The translations under genes were made by a program, and so were the position numbers. The notes beneath the pieces were generated by a model. That model saw only the letters and a program-made list of their open reading frames with translations. It was not told the origin of the DNA and did no database searches. A stretch of DNA of 64,000 nt from UBA2897 sp036733925. GTDB lineage: Bacteria; Bacillota; Negativicutes; Selenomonadales; Selenomonadaceae. Below, in pieces: positions 51,175-59,199 of the stretch. Position 1 is the stretch's first letter, and the number at the start of each line of letters is the position of its first letter. The stretch is from contig DAIMZO010000005.1 in the NCBI GenBank assembly GCA_036733925.1, positions 1 through 64,000 of the forward strand. Direction: 5' to 3'.

Positions 51175-52323
51175 TTATTTGTCCGGGGTGATCTTGAACG
51201 CCGGGATCGCGAACGCACCGGGATTCGGCTGCGGTTTTGACTGCTGCGGCGCCGTGTTCATGAACGGCATCGGCGCTACCTCAAAGCCCTGCTTTGCCGC
51301 GGGGGCCGCGCCCTTTCCCGCCGGATCCGCCTTCTTGCCGACGGTCTCGTCGCTGCCCTCGAAATCGGTCGCGATGATGGTCGCCTGCACCTCGCCCTTC
51401 TTGTCCTCGTCGATGACGGTGCCGAGAATGATGTTGACGTCGGGATCCGTGTTCGTATAGATGTACTCCATCGCGTCATTGACCTCGCCGATGGAAAGGC
51501 TGCTGTCGGCCGTCAGGTTCAGGATGAAGCCGCGCGCGCCCTCGATGCTCTTGTCGACGAGCGGGCTGCTCGTCGCCTGCTTCACGGCATCCATCGCGCC
51601 GTGCGCACTGTGCCCGATGCCGAGCAGGGCGTCGCTGCTCGGGCTCTGGCGCAGGATCGTCGTGACATCGGCGAAATCGACGTTGATGATGCCCGTCGTC
51701 AGGATCAGCTCCGCGACGCAATTGATACCCTGCACGAGCACCTTGTCCGCGTACTCGAAAGCCTGGCGCACCGAGAGGCGGCGGTTCTCCGGGATCTTCA
51801 GCAGGTTGTCGTTCTGCACGGCAATCAGCGCATCCATGTTCTCGCGCATCTTCGCGACACCCTGCGCCGCGATTGTGCGCTTGCGGCGCCCCTCGTGGTG
51901 GAATGGCATGTTGACGATGCCGATGGAGAGGATGCCTTTGTCGTGCGCGATCTTCGCGATGACCGGTGCCGCGCCGGTGCCGGCGCCGCCGCCCATGCCC
52001 GCCGTGATGAAGACCATGTCCGCGCCGGTCATCGCATCCTCGATCTTCGCCTGGTCGGCCTTGGCTGCCTGTTCGCCAATCTCGACATTGCTGCCCGTGC
52101 CGCGCCCGCTGGTCAGGGCCTCTCCAATCTGCAGGGTTTCCACGCCTGCCTCGCGCGCGGCCTTCAGCTGCATCGCGTCCGTATTGACCGCAATCAGGTC
52201 GATATCGAGTTTCTTATGCTGTCCCATGCGCATGAGCGCGCTGTTTCCACCGCCGCCCACGCCGAACACCTTGATCTTCGGTTTTAAGATATTCGCTGCA
52301 AAGCTAGCCACATCTTCTGCCAT
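51175..52323 (-). CDS. ftsZ: Divergent FtsZ-like cell division GTPase
   Basis: A 382-residue tubulin homologue. The GTPase pieces are present: VFGVGGGGNSALMRMGQ, ITAGMGGGAGTGAAPVIAKI (signature loop with Ala where Thr is usual), FHHEGRRKRTIAAQGVAKMR and the T7 loop NVDFADVTTIL. The C-terminal conserved peptide is short (AFAIPAFKI). These substitutions and the isolated position away from a division cluster suggest a paralogue of the main ftsZ. AGGAGG precedes the ATG. No dedicated promoter lies near; transcription seems to come from about 52550 through a leader with a hairpin. Confidence 0.88.
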   Translation of the reverse strand: MAEDVASFAANILKPKIKVFGVGGGGNSALMRMGQHKKLDIDLIAVNTDAMQLKAAREAGVETLQIGEALTSGRGTGSNVEIGEQAAKADQAKIEDAMTGADMVFITAGMGGGAGTGAAPVIAKIAHDKGILSIGIVNMPFHHEGRRKRTIAAQGVAKMRENMDALIAVQNDNLLKIPENRRLSVRQAFEYADKVLVQGINCVAELILTTGIINVDFADVTTILRQSPSSDALLGIGHSAHGAMDAVKQATSSPLVDKSIEGARGFILNLTADSSLSIGEVNDAMEYIYTNTDPDVNIILGTVIDEDKKGEVQATIIATDFEGSDETVGKKADPAGKGAAPAAKQGFEVAPMPFMNTAPQQSKPQPNPGAFAIPAFKITPDK

Positions 52324-52393
52324 CAGCGTTTCCTCCTAATTGCTCTTTCGTGCGTATTTCGTCGTCTGTTCCGGATTTTCCTGCAACAAGAAA

Positions 52394-52422
52394 GCGGAGC
52401 CGCAAAACGTTCGCAGCTCCGC
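52394..52422 (-). terminator. Leader hairpin/terminator before ftsZ
   Basis: Stem 52394-52403 with 52413-52422 (9 of 10 paired) with a 9-base loop, followed on the minus strand by TTTCTTGTT. It could terminate transcripts of the upstream permease or attenuate transcription of ftsZ. Confidence 0.55.
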
Positions 52423-52445
52423 CCGGGTCTCTATAGCGAGCGCGG

Positions 52446-52490
52446 TCAGCTGAACAGGAATACGGCTAAACACGCAAGCAAAACCTTCAT
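52446..52490 (-). CDS. Very small hydrophobic ORF in the ftsZ leader (14 residues), doubtful
   Basis: Reads MKVLLACLAVFLFS then stop. It is almost wholly hydrophobic with four Leu and no charge after Lys2. It lies between a promoter and the leader hairpin. There is no strong ribosome site (only GGATAGT before the ATG), so translation is uncertain. It might be a leader peptide or chance. Confidence 0.3.
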   Translation of the reverse strand: MKVLLACLAVFLFS

Positions 52491-52547
52491 ACTATCCAGT
52501 TTCAAACCGCCTCATCTCCCACGTTTCTCCGTCAACAGTTTTATCTA

Positions 52548-52576
52548 ATTATACCGTCAATCGCGTCGAAACGCAA
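52548..52576 (-). promoter_or_regulatory. Promoter driving the ftsZ leader
   Basis: Minus-strand TTGCGT (52571-52576), 17-base spacer, TATAAT (52548-52553). Predicted start near 52541, giving a leader of about 218 bases to the ftsZ ATG. Confidence 0.7.
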
Positions 52577-52583
52577 GATACTT

Positions 52584-54002
52584 TTACACAATGCCAGTGA
52601 GCATGTAGAACAGGATGCACACGAATGGCACGAGGAATTTCAGTCCCATACATACGACGATGTCGTAATAGCTCTCGCTATGCGTGAGGCCGCAGATTGC
52701 GAGCAGGGTGACGAGCGCGCCGGCATGCGGCACCGGGTCGATACCGATGGAAGCGACATCGACGATGCGGTGCAGCACCTCGAGCGGGATGCCCGCCGCC
52801 GTCGCCATCTGCACCCACTGGTCACCGAGGGCCGAGAGCGCGATGGTGAGGCCGCTCGACGAGCTGCCCGTGATGGCGCACATGATGATGGTCGTCAGCG
52901 TTGCCGAGAGCAGCACGCCCGAGGAGTTCGCAATGCCGATCAGGGCCTGCGTGATCGGCTGGAAGCCCGGCATCGCGACGAGCACGCAGCCGAACGCATA
53001 GCCCGATGCGACGTTCAGAACCGCCGTGCCCGACGAAAGCGCACCGTAGTTGATTGGCGAGAGGAAGCCGTCCATGACGCGGAAGCGGTTGCGGCCGATG
53101 AAGGCCGCGACGACCGAGCTGATGATCAGTGCGACGCTGATCGACCAGATGGCCGAGACCTTGCCGACGCCCGGCGCGAGCAGGCTCAGGTGGAACGGAG
53201 CGAATGCCTCGAGGCTGTCCGAGTTCCAATGGAAGCCCCACGACCAGCCGAACGGATTCGACAGGATCACGTTGATCACGATGACCATGACGAGCGGCAA
53301 CAGCGCCCAGTACCATGGGATGTGGATCTTCGGCTCCGGCTTGTGGCGGTGGCTGTCGACGTGGTCGCCGTAGCCCTCGCCTTTCGCCTTCAGCTTTTTC
53401 GCGCGGTGGCCGACCCAGCCCCAGCCGATGGCCAGGTAGAGCAGCGAGGCGAAGATGCCGATGCCCGGCGCCGCCCAGGTCGACGTCTCAAAATACGACG
53501 AAGGGATGATGTTCTGGATCTGCGGCGTGCCCGGCAGGGATACCATCGCGAACGAGAAGATACCCATCCAGAGCGTTGCCGGGAGCAGGCGCTTCGGGAT
53601 GTCCGCCTTGCGGAAGATGACGGCACCGAACGGATACATGACGAACGCGACGACGAAGACCGAGAGGCCGCCGTACGCGAGGACGCCGCAACCGAGCAGT
53701 ACGGCGAGGATCGCGCGCTTTTCCCCGAGCACGTCCATAATCTTCGCCGCGACCGACGACGCGAGGCCGCCCTTCTCCATGAGCTTGGCGAAAACGGCAC
53801 CGAACAGGAACACCGGATAATACGTCTTCACGTACTCCGCAAGCTTTGTCATGTAGAGCTCACTGTAGACCGGCAGGATGTCAAAAGCGCTGGCCAGTGC
53901 AGCAATACCGGCAAAGAACGGCGCAATCAGGATGATGGACCAGCCGCGATAGGCAAAGTACATCAGGCCCAAGAGCGCGATGACAATACAAAAACCTTCC
54001 AC
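52584..54002 (-). CDS. GntP-family permease
   Basis: A 472-residue membrane protein with about twelve hydrophobic segments of the GntP (gluconate:H+ symporter) family. LAEYVKTYYPVFLFGAVFAK, GLASSVAAKIMDVLGEKRAI and the C-terminal GIDPVPHAGALVTLLAICGL with GSSSSGLTIALSALGDQWVQ are typical. Substrates in the family are hydroxy acids: gluconate, related sugar acids or hydroxybutyrate. It is divergent from the GltD-like gene, with a strong promoter of its own (54087-54115). The hairpin at 52394 is the first terminator after it. Confidence 0.9.
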   Translation of the reverse strand: MEGFCIVIALLGLMYFAYRGWSIILIAPFFAGIAALASAFDILPVYSELYMTKLAEYVKTYYPVFLFGAVFAKLMEKGGLASSVAAKIMDVLGEKRAILAVLLGCGVLAYGGLSVFVVAFVMYPFGAVIFRKADIPKRLLPATLWMGIFSFAMVSLPGTPQIQNIIPSSYFETSTWAAPGIGIFASLLYLAIGWGWVGHRAKKLKAKGEGYGDHVDSHRHKPEPKIHIPWYWALLPLVMVIVINVILSNPFGWSWGFHWNSDSLEAFAPFHLSLLAPGVGKVSAIWSISVALIISSVVAAFIGRNRFRVMDGFLSPINYGALSSGTAVLNVASGYAFGCVLVAMPGFQPITQALIGIANSSGVLLSATLTTIIMCAITGSSSSGLTIALSALGDQWVQMATAAGIPLEVLHRIVDVASIGIDPVPHAGALVTLLAICGLTHSESYYDIVVCMGLKFLVPFVCILFYMLTGIV

Positions 54003-54086
54003 GAATACTCCTCCTATAGGGGTTTGAGCAGAAAAACATCATCGGGAAAAGTACACACTTCCCCAATTTCTATCATAACTTTTTGT

Positions 54087-54115
54087 ATCATAGCATTAAA
54101 AAAATTTATTGTCAA
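54087..54115 (-). promoter_or_regulatory. Promoter of the GntP-family permease
   Basis: Minus-strand TTGACA (54110-54115), 17-base spacer, TATGAT (54087-54092). Confidence 0.8.
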
Positions 54116-54169
54116 CCAACTTTCTAACAATTTAGATTAATCATTAATCCGTTATGAATCCTTTCAATC

Positions 54170-54198
54170 TTGACTTTTTGTAAACCGGTTTATATAAT
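54170..54198 (+). promoter_or_regulatory. Promoter of the GltD-like gene
   Basis: TTGACT (54170-54175), exactly 17 bases, TATAAT (54193-54198). The spacer holds a perfect palindrome, listed separately. Confidence 0.85.
54181..54192. promoter_or_regulatory. Palindromic operator candidate (LacI/GalR or CcpA-like)
   Basis: TAAACCGGTTTA is a perfect 12-bp palindrome with a central CG, filling the promoter spacer between -35 and -10. This form fits LacI/GalR-family operators, including catabolite elements. The regulator is not in the window. Confidence 0.55.
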
Positions 54199-54245
54199 GA
54201 TACCAGAAGGGAAGCTTGTATACAGAAAGAAACAGGTGAAACGAA

Positions 54246-55481
54246 ATGGCTGTCCATGTTATCAACGAAGCGCGGCGCTGCCTGCAGTGCAAGAAACCGA
54301 TGTGCCAGATGCACGGCTGCCCGGTCGAGACCAATATCCCGGAGATGATCCGCCTCTTCCTCAAAGGCGATATCAATGAGGCCGGCGCCATGCTGTTCGA
54401 GAATAACCCCCTGAGCGTGGTCTGCTCCCTCGTCTGCGACCACGAGGCCCAGTGCGAGGGCAACTGCATCCAGGGACGCCGCGGCGCACCGGTGCAGATC
54501 TCGTCGATTGAGCACTACATCTCGGAGACCTATCTCGACAAGGCCGTGCTGAAGCGTGAGCCCTCCAAGGGGCAGAACGTCGCGATCATCGGCTCGGGCC
54601 CGGCCGGCATCACGGTTGCCGTGAAGCTCGCCCAGCTCGGCTACGACGTCACGATGTTCGAGCGCATGGACAAGATTGGCGGCATGCTGCGCTACGGCAT
54701 CCCGGATTTCCGCCTGCCGAAGACGATCCTCGACCGCTATCAGAAGAAGCTCTACGAGCTCGGCATCCACATCCGTCCGAACACCGACATCGGCGGCGTG
54801 CTGACCATCGACACGCTGTTTGGTGACGGCTACGACGCGGTCTTCATCGGCTCGGGCGTCTGGCGGCCGCGCTCGCTCGGCGTCAAGGGCGAGAGCCTCG
54901 CGAACAGCCACTACGCGATCGACTATCTGCAGAACCCGGACGTCTACCACCTCGGCGACCGCGTCGCGGTCATCGGCTCGGGCAACTCCGCCATCGACGT
55001 CGCGCGCACGGCCATCCGCAAGGGCAGCCGCTACGTCACGATCTACGCGCGCCATCAGGAGGTCCGCGCGAGCATCCGCGAGTTCGAATACGCGCAGGCC
55101 GACGGCGTCGAGTTCGAGTTCAACAAAGGCGTTGCCGCGCTCACGCACGAGGGGCCGATGCTCACCGACCGCGAGTACGATAAGGACGGCAAGCTCGTCA
55201 GCGAAAGCGAGCCGAAGCTCTACCCGGCTGACAGCACCGTCATCGCCGTCTCGCAGGGGCCGAAGGACCGCATCGTCAGCACGACGACCGGCGTCGGAAC
55301 CGACGATGTCGGGCTCATCGAGGTCAACGAGGTCGGCGAGACGACACGCGAGGGCGTGTTCTCGGCCGGCGACGTCGTCAAAGGATCGTGGAACGTCGTG
55401 CAGACCGTCAAGGACGCAAAGCACGTTGCTGCCGCCATCGACGAATACCTGACCAAGAAACGCACCAAGACCAACGCATAA
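54246..55481 (+). CDS. GltD/NfnB-like FAD-dependent oxidoreductase, standalone
   Basis: A 411-residue flavoprotein of the glutamate synthase small-chain family. The N-terminal Fe-S domain has CLQCKKPMCQMHGCPVETNI and CSLVCDHEAQCEGNC. The FAD site is VAIIGSGPAGITVAVKLAQL, the central FERMDKIGGMLRYGIPDFR, and the NAD(P) site VAVIGSGNSAIDVARTAI. A second dinucleotide-binding turn (VFSAGDVVKGSWNVVQTVKD) closes it. It lacks a glutaminase partner and NfnA partner, so its electron partner is unknown. AGGTGA precedes the ATG. Promoter with palindrome, terminator after. Related to nfnB at 56150 but shorter. Confidence 0.9.
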   Translation: MAVHVINEARRCLQCKKPMCQMHGCPVETNIPEMIRLFLKGDINEAGAMLFENNPLSVVCSLVCDHEAQCEGNCIQGRRGAPVQISSIEHYISETYLDKAVLKREPSKGQNVAIIGSGPAGITVAVKLAQLGYDVTMFERMDKIGGMLRYGIPDFRLPKTILDRYQKKLYELGIHIRPNTDIGGVLTIDTLFGDGYDAVFIGSGVWRPRSLGVKGESLANSHYAIDYLQNPDVYHLGDRVAVIGSGNSAIDVARTAIRKGSRYVTIYARHQEVRASIREFEYAQADGVEFEFNKGVAALTHEGPMLTDREYDKDGKLVSESEPKLYPADSTVIAVSQGPKDRIVSTTTGVGTDDVGLIEVNEVGETTREGVFSAGDVVKGSWNVVQTVKDAKHVAAAIDEYLTKKRTKTNA

Positions 55482-55493
55482 CCGTTGTTGCAT

Positions 55494-55527
55494 AAAAAAG
55501 CAGGCTGCATCTGCAGCCTGCTTTTTT
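55494..55527. terminator. Bidirectional terminator after the GltD-like gene
   Basis: A 16-bp inverted repeat (55494-55509 with 55512-55527); the loop is effectively 4-8 bases. Runs of A and T lie at the two ends, so it also ends the convergent exonuclease gene. Confidence 0.85.
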
Positions 55528-56090
55528 TATCTCTGGCGGAAGGGTTGGATGCGGACGCCGATATGGCGCGCGAGAGCGCGGAAGTCCTGCTCGCCGACCT
55601 CGCGGGCGGCGCAGATCGGTATCGCCGCACAGGTCTTCGCATCGTCGAGGGCCTGATGGTGATGGAAGTCGATATGCAGGAACTGCCCGACCGTATCGAG
55701 CTTGTGGTTCTCGAGATCCGGCCAGACCTTCCGCGAGATCGCGACCGTATCCGCATACGAGAATACGGGCGCCTCGAGATGCGCGCCGTAGAGGCACGCC
55801 CTCAGCACGCTCATATCGAAGCGCGCGTTATGCGCGACGACGATGCGCCCCGCGAGATGCGCGGCGAGCTCCGGCCATATCGCCGCGAAGTCCGGCGCAT
55901 CCGCGGTGTCCGCGCTCGTGATGCCGTGGATCCGCGTGTTGAACCAGTTGTAGTAGTTGCGCGGCGGGCGGATCAGCGTGTAGTAGCTGTCCACGAGTTT
56001 CCCGCCGGCAATCTCGACGACCGCGACCGAGCACGCCGAGTCGCGGCGCGAGGTCGCGGTCTCAAAGTCGATGGCCGCAAAATCTAACAC
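55527..56090 (-). CDS. DnaQ-like DEDDh 3'-5' exonuclease
   Basis: A 187-residue exonuclease of the DnaQ/RNase T superfamily. Exo I is LDFAAIDFETAT, Exo II is VVAHNARFDMSVL and Exo III is HHHQALDDAKTC with the catalytic His, so DEDDh type. There is no polymerase domain; it is like PolC-type epsilon or an RNA/DNA exonuclease. The start is taken as GTG at 56090 with GGGAGGGG about 8 bases upstream; the longer frame from 56144 is read through a hairpin repeat. It follows nfnB by 59 bases. Confidence 0.88.
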   Translation of the reverse strand: MLDFAAIDFETATSRRDSACSVAVVEIAGGKLVDSYYTLIRPPRNYYNWFNTRIHGITSADTADAPDFAAIWPELAAHLAGRIVVAHNARFDMSVLRACLYGAHLEAPVFSYADTVAISRKVWPDLENHKLDTVGQFLHIDFHHHQALDDAKTCAAIPICAAREVGEQDFRALARHIGVRIQPFRQR

Positions 56091-56110
56091 AGGGCATCCC
56101 CTCCCAGATG

Positions 56111-56131
56111 GCCTTCCCCCGAGGGGAAGGC
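56111..56131. repeat. GCCTTCCCC-N3-GGGGAAGGC hairpin
   Basis: Perfect 9-bp stem with a 3-base loop, the same as the outer arm of the element at 24847 and the cheV terminator stem at 34150. It lies between nfnB and the exonuclease gene. No T-run on the minus strand. Confidence 0.7.
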
Positions 56132-56149
56132 TTATGACAGCCAAAGTCT

Positions 56150-57547
56150 TTACTTATTTTTCAGGTACTCGTCGATGGCGGCGGCGGCTTTGCGGCCCGC
56201 GCCCATCGCGAGGATGACGGTCGCGGCGCCGGTCACGATATCGCCGCCGGCGAACACGCCCTCTTTGCTCGTCTTGCCGGTCTCCTCATCGGCCGCGATA
56301 TTGCCGCGCTTCGTTGTCTCGAGGCCCGGCGTCGTATGCGCGATAATCGGGTTCGGGCCCGTGCCGATGGCGATGATGACCGTATCCATCGGCTCCGTGA
56401 ACTCCGAGCCATCGATGGGCACCGGACGGCGGCGTCCGGACGCGTCCGGCTCGCCGAGCTCCATGCGGATACAACGCAGTTCCTTGACCCAGCCGTTCTC
56501 GTCGCCGATCACCTCGACCGGGTTCGTCAGCAGCTGGAAGCGGATGCCCTCCTCCTTCGCATGGCCGACTTCCTCCGCGCGGGCCGGGAGCTCGGCCTCG
56601 CTGCGGCGGTAGACGATGGAGACTTCCTCTGCGCCGAGGCGCAGGGCCGTGCGCGCCGCGTCCATCGCGACGTTGCCGCCGCCGACAACCGCGACCTTCT
56701 TCCCGACCTTGATTGGCGTCGCGTGGTTCGGGAAATCGTAGGCCTTCATGAGGTTGCAGCGTGTCAGGAACTCGTTCGCCGAGTAGACGCCGTTGAGGTT
56801 CTCGCCCGGGATGTTCTGGAAGCGCGGCAGTCCAGCGCCCGTGCCGATGAACACCGCGTCAAAGCCCTCGTCCTCCAGGAGTTCGTCGACCGTGAACAGG
56901 CGGCCAGCGACGGAGTCGAGCTCGATGTCGACGCCGAGATCCTGGATTGCGTCGATCTCCTTCTGCACGACCTTGTCTTTCGGCAGGCGGAATTCCGGGA
57001 TGCCATAGGACAGCACGCCGCCTGCCTTGTGCAGGGCCTCGAAGATCGTGACCTTGTAGCCTTTCTTCGCGAGGTCGCCGGCGCAGGAAAGGCCGGACGG
57101 GCCGGAGCCGATGACCGCGACGCGCTTCGCGTCCTTGGCCGGCTCGACCTTCTCTGCCTTCTCGCCCTTCGCCATCGCGCGGTCTGCGGCAAAGCGCTCG
57201 AGGCGGCCGATGGCGACCGGCTCGCCGCGCTTGCCGACGATGCAGTTCGCCTCGCACTGCGTCTCCTGCGGGCAGACGCGTCCGCAGATGGCCGGCAGGG
57301 CGTTCGACTCCTTGATCTTGTCGATGGCGCCGTCGAAATCGCGGTTCTTGATGCGCTCGATGAACGCCGGGATGTCGATGGCGACCGGGCAGCCTTTGCG
57401 GCAGAGAGGCACCTTGCAGTGCAGGCAGCGCTCTGCCTCCGCGACCGCCGTCTCCTCGTCGTAGCCCAGAGCCACTTCATCAAAATTATGTGCGCGTACC
57501 GAAGGATCCTGCTCCGGCATCTCGTGCTTCTTTAAGGACAATGCCAT
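56150..57547 (-). CDS. nfnB: NADH-dependent reduced ferredoxin:NADP+ oxidoreductase, large subunit
   Basis: A 465-residue flavoprotein of the GltD family, paired with nfnA. The N-terminal Fe-S segment is CLHCKVPLCRKGCPVAIDIP and CGRVCPQETQCEANC. FAD site VAVIGSGPSGLSCAGDLAKK, then APEFRLPK-like text (GIPEFRLPKDKVVQKEIDAI), and NADPH site VAVVGGGNVAMDAARTALRL. In the known Nfn complex this subunit holds two 4Fe-4S clusters and the bifurcating FAD. The complex couples ferredoxin and NADH oxidation to NADPH formation. Starts 8 bases after nfnA, the usual order. Confidence 0.9.
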   Translation of the reverse strand: MALSLKKHEMPEQDPSVRAHNFDEVALGYDEETAVAEAERCLHCKVPLCRKGCPVAIDIPAFIERIKNRDFDGAIDKIKESNALPAICGRVCPQETQCEANCIVGKRGEPVAIGRLERFAADRAMAKGEKAEKVEPAKDAKRVAVIGSGPSGLSCAGDLAKKGYKVTIFEALHKAGGVLSYGIPEFRLPKDKVVQKEIDAIQDLGVDIELDSVAGRLFTVDELLEDEGFDAVFIGTGAGLPRFQNIPGENLNGVYSANEFLTRCNLMKAYDFPNHATPIKVGKKVAVVGGGNVAMDAARTALRLGAEEVSIVYRRSEAELPARAEEVGHAKEEGIRFQLLTNPVEVIGDENGWVKELRCIRMELGEPDASGRRRPVPIDGSEFTEPMDTVIIAIGTGPNPIIAHTTPGLETTKRGNIAADEETGKTSKEGVFAGGDIVTGAATVILAMGAGRKAAAAIDEYLKNK

Positions 57548-57555
57548 AGTTCTAC

Positions 57556-58395
57556 TTACCTCCCAAGGCCGATGCGACAGACGTGGTCTTTCTCCTCTGC
57601 CTCCAGATCGCGGTACATGCGCTGACGGCTCATGAGTCCCTTGAAATCGACCGCGTGTCCGTCAAACTCCGGGCCGTCGACGCAGGCGAATTTCGTCTCG
57701 TCGCCGACCGTCACGCGGCAGCCGCCGCACATCCCCGTGCCGTCGACCATGATCGGGTTCAGGCTCACGACCGTCGGAATGCCGAGCTCGCGCGTCGCGT
57801 CCGCAACGCTCTTCATCATGATGACCGGGCCGATGGCCGTGATCTGGCCGATCTTCTCGCCGCGGTCGACGAGGGCCTGCACCGCGTAGGTCACGAAGCC
57901 CTTGATGCCGCGGGAGCCGTCATCGGTCGTCACGAGGATCTCGTCCGTGACCGCTTTCATCTGATCCTCCATGATCAGGATATCCTTCGTCTTGGCGCCC
58001 ATGATTGCGATGACCTTGTTGCCCGCCTCTTTCATCGCACGCGCAATCGGGTAGGTCGGCGCGACACCGATGCCGCCGCCGACCACGACGACCGCACCGT
58101 CCATCTTCCGGATGACCGAAGGCCGGCCGAGCGGACCGACAAAGTCCGCGAGGCTGTCTCCCTCCTGCATCGCCGCGAGCTCCATCGTCGTCGCGCCGAT
58201 AACCTGGAACACGAGCAGGATGGTTCCCTTCTCGCGGTCGAAATCCGCGATAGTCAGGGGGATGCGCTCGCCCTCCTCATTCGTGCGCAGGATGATGAAC
58301 TGCCCCGGCTGGGCTTTCCGCGCGACGCGCGGCGCATCGATCTGATACGCGTAGACGTTCGGGGAAAGTTCCTCCTTGGAAAGGATCTTAAACAT
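57556..58395 (-). CDS. nfnA: NADH-dependent reduced ferredoxin:NADP+ oxidoreductase, small subunit
   Basis: A 279-residue ferredoxin-NADP reductase-like protein. The FAD-binding beta-barrel is at the start (PGQFIILRTNEEGERIPLTI), the NAD-binding part is GAVVVVGGGIGVAPTYPIAR, and the C-terminal 2Fe-2S site is GTGMCGGCRVTVGDETKFACVDGPEF, with DGPEFDGH typical for the Sud/Nfn group. Annotators may call it sulfide or dihydroorotate dehydrogenase subunit; pairing with nfnB and the anaerobic context support NfnA. Confidence 0.9.
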   Translation of the reverse strand: MFKILSKEELSPNVYAYQIDAPRVARKAQPGQFIILRTNEEGERIPLTIADFDREKGTILLVFQVIGATTMELAAMQEGDSLADFVGPLGRPSVIRKMDGAVVVVGGGIGVAPTYPIARAMKEAGNKVIAIMGAKTKDILIMEDQMKAVTDEILVTTDDGSRGIKGFVTYAVQALVDRGEKIGQITAIGPVIMMKSVADATRELGIPTVVSLNPIMVDGTGMCGGCRVTVGDETKFACVDGPEFDGHAVDFKGLMSRQRMYRDLEAEEKDHVCRIGLGR

Positions 58396-58436
58396 TGTAC
58401 AACTCTCCTAAACTAGAATCTATCCATACCTGACGG

Positions 58437-59183
58437 TCAGTGCTGGAACACCCCGTCAAGATAGGCTTCAAGGTTTGCCTTGATTGGCATGACGTAAAGG
58501 CTCCCGTCGTGCGCGTCGGCGAACTCCATCACACGGTGCGTGAAGTCCACGGCCCAGTCGAGGCTCGTCTCGAACTCCGGCGGGAACACGACGCTGTTCT
58601 TGCGCTCCCAATAGCTTTTCGAGCGTGCGGTCATGACCGGGGAGACGCCCCAATAGACCTCCTGCCCCTGCAGCATGTCCGCGTACATCGAGAGGTAGCG
58701 CATATCGTAGAACGGCTGCGTGAAGAAGCCTTTCGCGCCGGCCTGGATCTTGCGCTGGATGCGGTAGAGCTCATCGCGCATCGAGCTGCGGTACTGGTCG
58801 ATGCCCGCGTAGACCTTGACCTCCGGCATCTCCCGGCCGAATTTCCAGATCACGTCCGGCGTCTGCGTCGGGTAGACCTCATGGCTCATATCCTGCGGCG
58901 GGTCGCCCTCGATGACGAGCACCTCCGTGATATGATGCTCGCGCAGGTACGCCTTCATCGGCAGTTCCCGGTTCAGGTCGATATCCATCGCGCGGATATG
59001 CGGCATCACGGACGGGAATGTCTCCCGCGCGATGGCCGCGCCCTCCCAGCTCCTAGTATCAAAGCGCAGGAGATCCGGCACGTTGATGACATCCACCTGA
59101 TCCTGATATTTTGCGACGAGCGCGAGCTCCGCGCGGAGGGATTCCTCATCGCGCGGCACCAGCTCCACCGATACGCGTTTCAT
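58437..59183 (-). CDS. Methylenetetrahydrofolate reductase-like protein
   Basis: A 248-residue TIM-barrel protein of the MTHFR family. It has MKRVSVELVPRDEESLRAEL (the family's Glu near the start), ITEVLVIEGDPPQ and the barrel segment KIQAGAKGFFTQPFYDMRYL. It is shorter and more diverged than MetF, so it may be a homologue with another partner. ATG at 59183 has AAGGAG about 9 bases upstream; the frame from 59231 overlaps fhs. Its place between fhs and nfnA suggests methylene-THF reduction using reductants managed by Nfn. Confidence 0.8.
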   Translation of the reverse strand: MKRVSVELVPRDEESLRAELALVAKYQDQVDVINVPDLLRFDTRSWEGAAIARETFPSVMPHIRAMDIDLNRELPMKAYLREHHITEVLVIEGDPPQDMSHEVYPTQTPDVIWKFGREMPEVKVYAGIDQYRSSMRDELYRIQRKIQAGAKGFFTQPFYDMRYLSMYADMLQGQEVYWGVSPVMTARSKSYWERKNSVVFPPEFETSLDWAVDFTHRVMEFADAHDGSLYVMPIKANLEAYLDGVFQH

Positions 59184-59199
59184 TCGCCTCAGCTCCTTG

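Noticed and set aside
56091..56144. N-terminal extension of the exonuclease (LPLGGRPSG)
   Set aside because: Same cause: read-through of the GCCTTCCCC hairpin; the GTG at 56090 has a better ribosome site.
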